Positions 58,601-64,000 of a stretch of DNA of 64,000 nucleotides are shown in pieces. Source of the stretch: Eleusine coracana subsp. coracana (taxonomy: Eukaryota; Streptophyta; Magnoliopsida; Poales; Poaceae); assembly GCA_032690845.1 (NCBI GenBank), contig CM064422.1, positions 3,720,001 through 3,784,000 of the forward strand, written 5' to 3'. The first letter of the stretch is position 1; the number at the start of each line of letters is the position of its first letter. Under the pieces are notes generated by a model. That model saw only the letters and a program-made list of their open reading frames with translations, had not been told where the DNA came from and did no database searches. The position numbers and the translations under genes were made by a program.

Positions 58601-59008
58601 CTAGCAAGAAGAACGTTGCAAGGCTTATTGCTGCACAGGTATGAGCTCATACATTCAGCTAACCTGATCTTTAAATGATTCTTGTCGATATGTATATGTT
58701 TCATGATTAACAGTGTATGGTGTTAGTTTGAGACTTTGTCTATTTTGTCTTTATTAGTTCAACTTAGGTTATTTTCCTATGAATCAGTTGAGGTCCTCTG
58801 CTAAGTTTCACTCTCGATGATGCACACATGTACAACACAGCGATGAGACACCAAAAAATGTTCTACTGTATCAATTATTAGCTCTTTGAGGTTCTAATCT
58901 CTCTTTATACTTACAGTTCCTTCCTAAATATTGCAGGATTCATTGGTAGAGGCTGCTAAAGAGGAAGCCAGCTCTATAAGCAACATCATTGCTCAGGCTA
59001 CAAAATAA
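55698..59008 (+). CDS. AP1S: AP-1 complex sigma (small) subunit
   Basis: Seven exons give 161 residues, the usual length: 55698-55700 (the start codon alone), 55865-55951, 57989-58080, 58187-58295, 58386-58421, 58552-58638, 58937-59008. All are GT-AG. The sigma subunit stabilises the AP-1 clathrin adaptor and helps bind dileucine sorting signals at the trans-Golgi network. Seen: INFVLLISRQGKVRLTKWY at the start, ILTRGPKLCNFVEWRGYKVVY, YASLYFCMCVD, EILEIIHHFVEILDRYFGSVCELDLIFNF, and KAYYILDEILIAGELQESSK. The first coding exon contains only ATG, so annotation pipelines may miss it. Intron 2 is 2 kb and carries an insertion between direct repeats. Confidence 0.96.
56045..57553. repeat. Direct repeats flanking about 1.3 kb in AP-1 sigma intron 2
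   Basis: 56045-56130 and 57474-57553 are diverged copies of the same roughly 85-bp sequence (GCGGTAGTTGAGACTATGC versus GCAGTAGTTAAGACTATGC, ending near AAATCGGCA / ACATATCGGCA). The DNA between them has minus-strand open frames (56776 to 56355) and a different composition, suggesting an insertion or a duplication with internal filler. No transposon ends identified. Confidence 0.65.
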
Positions 59009-60630
59009 AACTCTGCCGAATTCTGTTGCCTGTCCCTTTGCTCCTTTATTTCGCCAGTATACAAGTAAACATAATGTACTACTAGAGGGCTAGTTCATTG
59101 TCTATCTATTTGTTAAAAGTAATATGGTTTTTGAGATTCAGAATGACCGTGATGTGTTCATGTCTAACTACATGTATGTGTTGTATTTGCTATTCCATTT
59201 GGGGTATTCAGAGACAATATCTATGCAAATTTCTCAGGCATAGCTGTAAATTTATGATGTGAAGTGTATTTTCCCCCCAACTCTTACTGATTGTTCATGA
59301 TGTTCTGCAGTGCCCAAAAGACCAGTTCAACTAACCAGTGATCCAGGGTTGTTTTGATGCTTTAACCTTTTTTATTTAATTATTTATTATTTGGTAAGTA
59401 GGGTAAAATTTAATTCTCGCTACACTGTTGCAACTGTTGTAAGAGCTTGATACTGATTTGCGTTGTATGGTAAGATGAAGGGTCTGTATTCTGCTTTTTT
59501 CTTTCTATTATTGTGGAAATTTATGCATCCACGGATTTCTGATCTCAATTCATTTCATTTGCTCCGTTGTCAATTGTCATTTCTTATTTCTCAGCTTATA
59601 TGTAATTCATTATTTACCCATTATACCCCTATTCGGCACCATCTCATCGCCATCTGCACCTGTTTATATGGACAGAATGCCTTGCCTGCCATCTCATTTA
59701 TATACAGTCTGGTGTTGTGTTGGCACCATCTCTTGTGTAATCTATTTTCGCTCGTTACTAGCGTCTTTCTGCTCAATGCTGGGCATCAAATGTGGGTAGC
59801 ACGAGAAGAACGAACAGTTATAGGAATGTAATGCATCAGGTGGACACTTGAAAGAGGTGACATGCTGAATCCGTTCTATGAATGCGCTTACATACTTCAT
59901 GGTGGCCGTGTTCTTTAGACGTTAAGCTAACCGGTCGTGAATTCCAGATCATTCAGAATGAGCACGATATGTAGCTACAGCTGTCTCGCAAGTGTCTACA
60001 GACTGTTTAAGGCTACTTGTAAATCGACAACCGTAGGTACAGTGTTTTTCTCACCGATTGTCCATGATCTTCAATGTCTGAAAACAACCTCGACTGGAAC
60101 TGGATCCAGCTCTCTTTTGATGCTTTGAAGGTCAAATAATAACCATTTCATTCTTCTTCCTCTTTATTTGTGGAAAAAGTTAATGACGTACAGGGTTCCA
60201 TCAGTAGCCAATGAACACTATTTCCACTGGTCTTGTTCTTTGTTATTGATCATTTTATATTGAACTCATTTCTCCACCTGCAGTTCTTCGATTCGGTATA
60301 CCATCTTTGGCTCTTTGCTGTCTGCACCAATTTATATACTGCTGTTCTTTTCACATTAGAAGCCATCCACTTGTTACGAATCACCATGGTTTTCTCTGTT
60401 TCATTATCTCTATTATATCCGAACATATAAGTACTGCAGCAGGACTCAGCTGTTGGATCCATATATACATGTTTCGTTCTGTTATTCCCATGATCCCATC
60501 CTCTTGATTTCCACACTAGTGGCAACCTGATTCCCCTGTAACGAACCAGAATAGAAGAGTTGGGACACAAGAGAACGACAGCAGTAGCGAGAGCTAATCG
60601 GAATGGCATGTGGAGAACCCCTCTGAGGTG
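59009..60630. other. AP-1 sigma 3' flank
   Basis: The first 200-300 bp are probably 3' UTR. The rest is T-rich DNA with short hydrophobic open frames that look like composition effects. No gene or defined repeat. Confidence 0.45.
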
Positions 60631-60650
60631 ACGTTTAATGCCTTGTTCTG

Positions 60651-62918
60651 TCCACAACCTCAACACGGGGCCTCTGGAAAAAAAGAACACTGCGTCAATC
60701 GTGCTCATTCCAAAAACTGAAGTGGCAACCTCGGCTAAGGACTTCCGACCCATCAGTAATACACTCGCTTGCGAAGTTGATAGCCAAGATATTAGCGCTG
60801 CGACTGTCCAAGCAAATCGACTCCCTCATCTCCACCTCACAAAGCGCGTTCATCAAACGCAGATGCATACAAGACAACTTTCTCTATGTGAGAAACTTAG
60901 CGAGGGCCTACCACCGAACAAAGACAACAACGCTGCTCTTCAAGCTAGACATATCTAAAGCCTTCGACACCATCTCCTGGGAATACATCTTCGAGCTGCT
61001 CAGTCATCGGGGGTTCAGTGCGAGATGGAGAAGCTGGCTGGCCCTAATCCTCTCCTCATCCACATCATCAGTTCTGTTCAATGGTGTGCCGGGCCCGACG
61101 ATACAGCACAAACATGGACTGCGACAAGGCGATCCGCTCTCGCCGTACATCTTCATCCTAGCGATTGATACCCTGCAGCGCTTGCTACATCTAGCGACAG
61201 AAGACGGCACCCTCACCCCATTATGTGGGCGCCAAGCCAAGCTGCGCTTATCCCTCTACACTAATAATGCAGCGGTATTCCTGAACCCGAAAAAGGAAGA
61301 GGTCACGGCCTTGATGACAATCATGGAAAAATTCGAGCAAGCAACTGGACTGAGAATTAACATCCAAAAGAGCTCGGTATCCACAATTGCATGTCAAGAC
61401 CTCGACTTGGACGATATACTGCAGCCATTTGAAGGGCAACGGACCAGCTTCTCATTAACATATCTTGGCCTGCCACTGACCACAGGAAGGCTATGACTGG
61501 TACATCTACAGCCAATTGTAGACAGAGCGCGAGCAAAGCTGGCAGGCTGGCAGGGGAGAATGATGAACATCGCTGGACGAAAGGAGCTAGTGCAATCGGT
61601 CCTCTCATCTCTGGCAACATATCTGCGAACGGTAATCAAGACACCGAAGCAATTTGACAGTGATATGGACAAAATCCGTCGTCGCTTCCTCTGGGCAGGA
61701 ACCCAAGAATTGCACGGCGGCAAGTGCAAGGTGTCCTGGATCAAGGTGACGCGACCGATCAAATATGGAGGCCTAGGTTTACACAATCTAGAAAAGTTCG
61801 GTCGGGCACTGAGACTACGATGGCTTTGGTACTCTTGGACCCAGCCAGGCCGACCTTGGATCGGTACAGAGCTGCCGGTCGATGCGACCGATATTGCCCT
61901 TTTCACAGCGGCAACAAGGGTCACGATTCATAATGGACGAAAGGCTATCTTCTGGACCTCTAGCTGGTTGCAAGGAACATCACCGTCAGCAATCTTTTCG
62001 GACCTATACAAGCACAGCCGCCGCAAAAACAGAATAGTGGCCGATGCAATCACAGAGGACAAATGGATTCGTGACATTGCCTACAACCTAAACCATGCCA
62101 TCCTTAATGACTATTTCAAGCTTTGGGAGATGATTGAGGCAGCAGACCTTAACCTGTTAGATGCGGATGAAGACACCATCACCTGGACACAGACACAGTC
62201 GGGGGAATATATTGCAAAATCCGCATACCAAATTCAATTCCATGGTAGTGCGACCTCCAACCTGCCCCAAACACTATGGCACCACTGGGCACCGCCGCGA
62301 GTCAAGGTATTCCTATGGCTCCTACTGCAACATCACATTTGGACGGCCGACCGACTACAACGTCGTGGATGGCCAAACTAGTATTTCTATCCCCTCTGCG
62401 AAAGAAATCTTGAAACGCCCGAACACCTCTTTGTCGAGTGCCCATTCTCCAAACAACTATGGACTTCAATAGGTCAATGGACACACCTGCAATCGCTCAA
62501 ACCGGAAACATGGGCAATGACAGGTTCCGCCTCCATCGATGAATGGTATGTAACAAGAGTAAGCAGCGCATCATCCACCCTCCTTGCAAAAGGGCTCGCG
62601 TCGATAACAATGCTCACGGTATGGACGCTATAGAACGAGAGATGCAACAGAATTTTCAGGGACAAGAACACATCCTTGCAAGGCCTCACCTCGACCATCC
62701 AAGACGAAGCAAGGAACTGGATGACAGCAGGAGCAAAAGGGCTTGCGGTGCTTGGAGTCTTAGAAAATCGCGAGTAATCCGTAAAGTGTAACCATGCCTT
62801 GGCGTTCGGTCTGACCGTCAAAGGAAATGTTGTAACCTGCGCTACTCGCGCATGTAAAACTCTACTTTCTTCTTATTAATACAATGCCGGACAATATCCG
62901 GGTCTTTCGAAAAAAAAA
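60651..62918 (+). mobile_element. 5'-truncated L1-type LINE with 20-bp target-site duplication
   Basis: Direct repeats at 60631-60650 and 62919-62938 (one mismatch, C/T) flank a block that ends with the grass-LINE tail GGTCTTTCG plus an A run. The element therefore runs from 60651 to the A run ending about 62918 and keeps only the 3' half of ORF2 and the 3' UTR. It lies 1.6 kb downstream of AP-1 sigma. Confidence 0.95.
60678..62777 (+). pseudogene. LINE ORF2 reverse transcriptase (partial, inactive)
   Basis: It reads NTASIVLIPK and DFRPIS, then a small indel near 60757 shifts it to the main frame: LAKLIAKILALRL, SQSAFIKRR, LKFDISKAFD-type TLLFKLDISKAFDTISW, GLRQGDPLSPYIFI, then SLYTNNAAVFLNP where plant L1 elements have YADD. 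Stops follow at 61494-61496 (TGA), 62379-62381 (TAG) and 62631-62633 (TAG). The thumb and C-terminal parts (YLGLPL, GGLGLHNLEKFGRALRLRW, APPRVKVFLWLLL, PEHLFVECPF) continue in the same frame to TAA at 62775. Loss of both active-site aspartates makes it catalytically dead. Confidence 0.92.
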
Positions 62919-62938
62919 CGTTTAATGCCTTGTTTTGT

Positions 62939-63194
62939 TGATGTGTCCTGCTCGGTTCGGTGAAAGTCCACCTCAATTCCCTCGATCATACCCCTTGGGC
63001 GAGCTTGGCCGTGTCGGCGGTGCATTAAGGGATGGGTTCCTATTGCGTGCAGGCTTGAATGCCATGCCACCGTTCGTTGAGGGTTCACTTCCACCTGAAC
63101 AAGGCCATTAGAGGCCACTTGGTTCATCTCAAGTATGGTGTGAGCTATTTTACCTTGTAGGAGGTAATAGGACACTTTTCTTTTTTTTTTTTTT
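62939..63194. other. Spacer between the LINE and the fold-back element
   Basis: Unique-looking sequence with no supported coding frame, ending in a T run. Confidence 0.4.
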
Positions 63195-63701
63195 GATATT
63201 TTGGCTATTTTAGCACTTAAAAGAGCTAACTTCTCTAAAATGGCACTAAAAGGATTGACATACCTCTAAAATAGCACTATGCACTACTTAAATCATTTGT
63301 TCTATTTTCTATCACTCAAAACGACTGTATTGCCCCTATCCTTTCCACACGAGTCTCGGGAGCATTCTTTCCTCTCTCTCTCTCTCTCTCTCTCAATCAA
63401 ATCGAAGAGGAGAGCGCTGGTCTAGTTGCTGGTTGTTGCACGTATTTTTTTTGCTTTGGTTGATTTCTTCAACAAAGAGGTATCAACGTCATGCAGAAAA
63501 GAATTAACAAAATTACCTAGGGGTACTATTGTCCTTTCATGTGTATGTCTTTTTAACAAAAAATGAACATGAGAACAAACAATGCATAGCACTATTTTAA
63601 AGATATGATAATCTTGTTAACATCATTTTAGAGAAGCCAACGATGTCAGTGCTATTTGAAAGAACCCAACTCTTATGATTGCTAAAATAGTTAAAATATT
63701 C
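63195..63701. mobile_element. Fold-back MITE, about 0.5 kb
   Basis: The left arm (63195-63285; GATATTTTGGCTATTTTAGCA, then CTCTAAAATAGCACTATGCA) is the imperfect reverse complement of the right arm (about 63575-63701; TGCATAGCACTATTTTAAAG, then GCTAAAATAGTTAAAATATTC). The middle holds a CT-repeat microsatellite (63375-63395). T/A runs border it. No coding capacity. Confidence 0.65.
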
Positions 63702-64000
63702 TTTTTTTTTGTTGAGATTTGCTAAAATGAATGTTTCACAATTATTTAATGCTACCGTAAAATATAATCTCTCTAATTATAAAGCCTTTCAATAGCAAGT
63801 CTACGGTAGAAGATCATTTGTACTAGCACAACTCTACACCACCTATATCATGGTACTACACTACTATATACAGCCGAAAAAAGATCATGGAACTGCTGTG
63901 TGCAATATAATCACTCATTCTCACCGAACCACCTAACTGCCTGCATGAAAAATATATTCTTTTGGCATCTGAACATGCAATTCATTTTGTCCTCGCAGGC
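63702..64000. other. Right edge of the window
   Basis: AT-rich DNA with no supportable feature. Confidence 0.4.

Noticed and set aside
59463..59831. 122-codon hydrophobic plus-strand frame
   Set aside because: T-rich composition gives Leu/Phe/Ile runs; no start context or family pattern.
1..64000. CRISPR arrays, operons, prophage or bacterial mobile systems
   Set aside because: The DNA is plant nuclear: spliced genes and plant retroelements throughout; no regularly spaced repeats of CRISPR type.

Overview
This window is nuclear DNA of a grass, most likely a panicoid grass (sorghum/maize group). The evidence is intron-rich genes with GT-AG junctions, GC-rich first exons, a ferredoxin-NADP+ reductase that reads like the cereal root-type isoform, and a typical grass set of transposable elements (Stowaway MITEs, Ty1/copia, L1-type LINEs, a Helitron, fold-back elements). 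No prokaryotic, organellar or viral genome layout is present.

Layout. 1-4594: a transposon-filled flank with two adjacent fold-back elements (257-1304, itself split by a Stowaway MITE, and 1307-2042) and a further MITE. 4595-14767 (+): a CNOT9/Rcd1-like gene whose 6.9-kb first intron holds a Stowaway element with another insertion inside it, and a full-length but disabled Ty1/copia retrotransposon. 15168-20811: a probable minus-strand Helitron carrying a LINE remnant, two tandem duplications and decayed exons of a PHT4/ANTR-type anion transporter. 21662-24460 (+): plastid FNR. 25687-29002 (+): WPP-domain-associated coiled-coil protein. 30366-33558 (+): histidinol dehydrogenase. 34527-39834 (+): ARV1. 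39835-44984: gene-poor spacer. 44985-46620 (+): patatin-like protein of the pPLAIII type. 46621-51188: spacer. 51189-54037 (-): renalase-like FAD oxidoreductase. 55698-59008 (+): AP-1 sigma adaptin. 60651-62918: 5'-truncated LINE with target-site duplication. 63195-63701: fold-back MITE.

The eight genes are independent housekeeping or metabolic genes (mRNA deadenylation, plastid redox, nuclear-envelope/cytoskeletal coiled coil, histidine synthesis, ER lipid homeostasis, phospholipid metabolism, FAD oxidation, clathrin adaptors) and do not form a pathway. Splice junctions were set by hand from reading-frame continuity; all but two joins (noted) are canonical and in phase. I found no convincing novel biological system. 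The most interesting items are the gene-capturing Helitron, the apparently broken acceptor in the renalase-like gene, the mutation pattern of the dead retroelements, and the nested insertions inside the CNOT9 intron.
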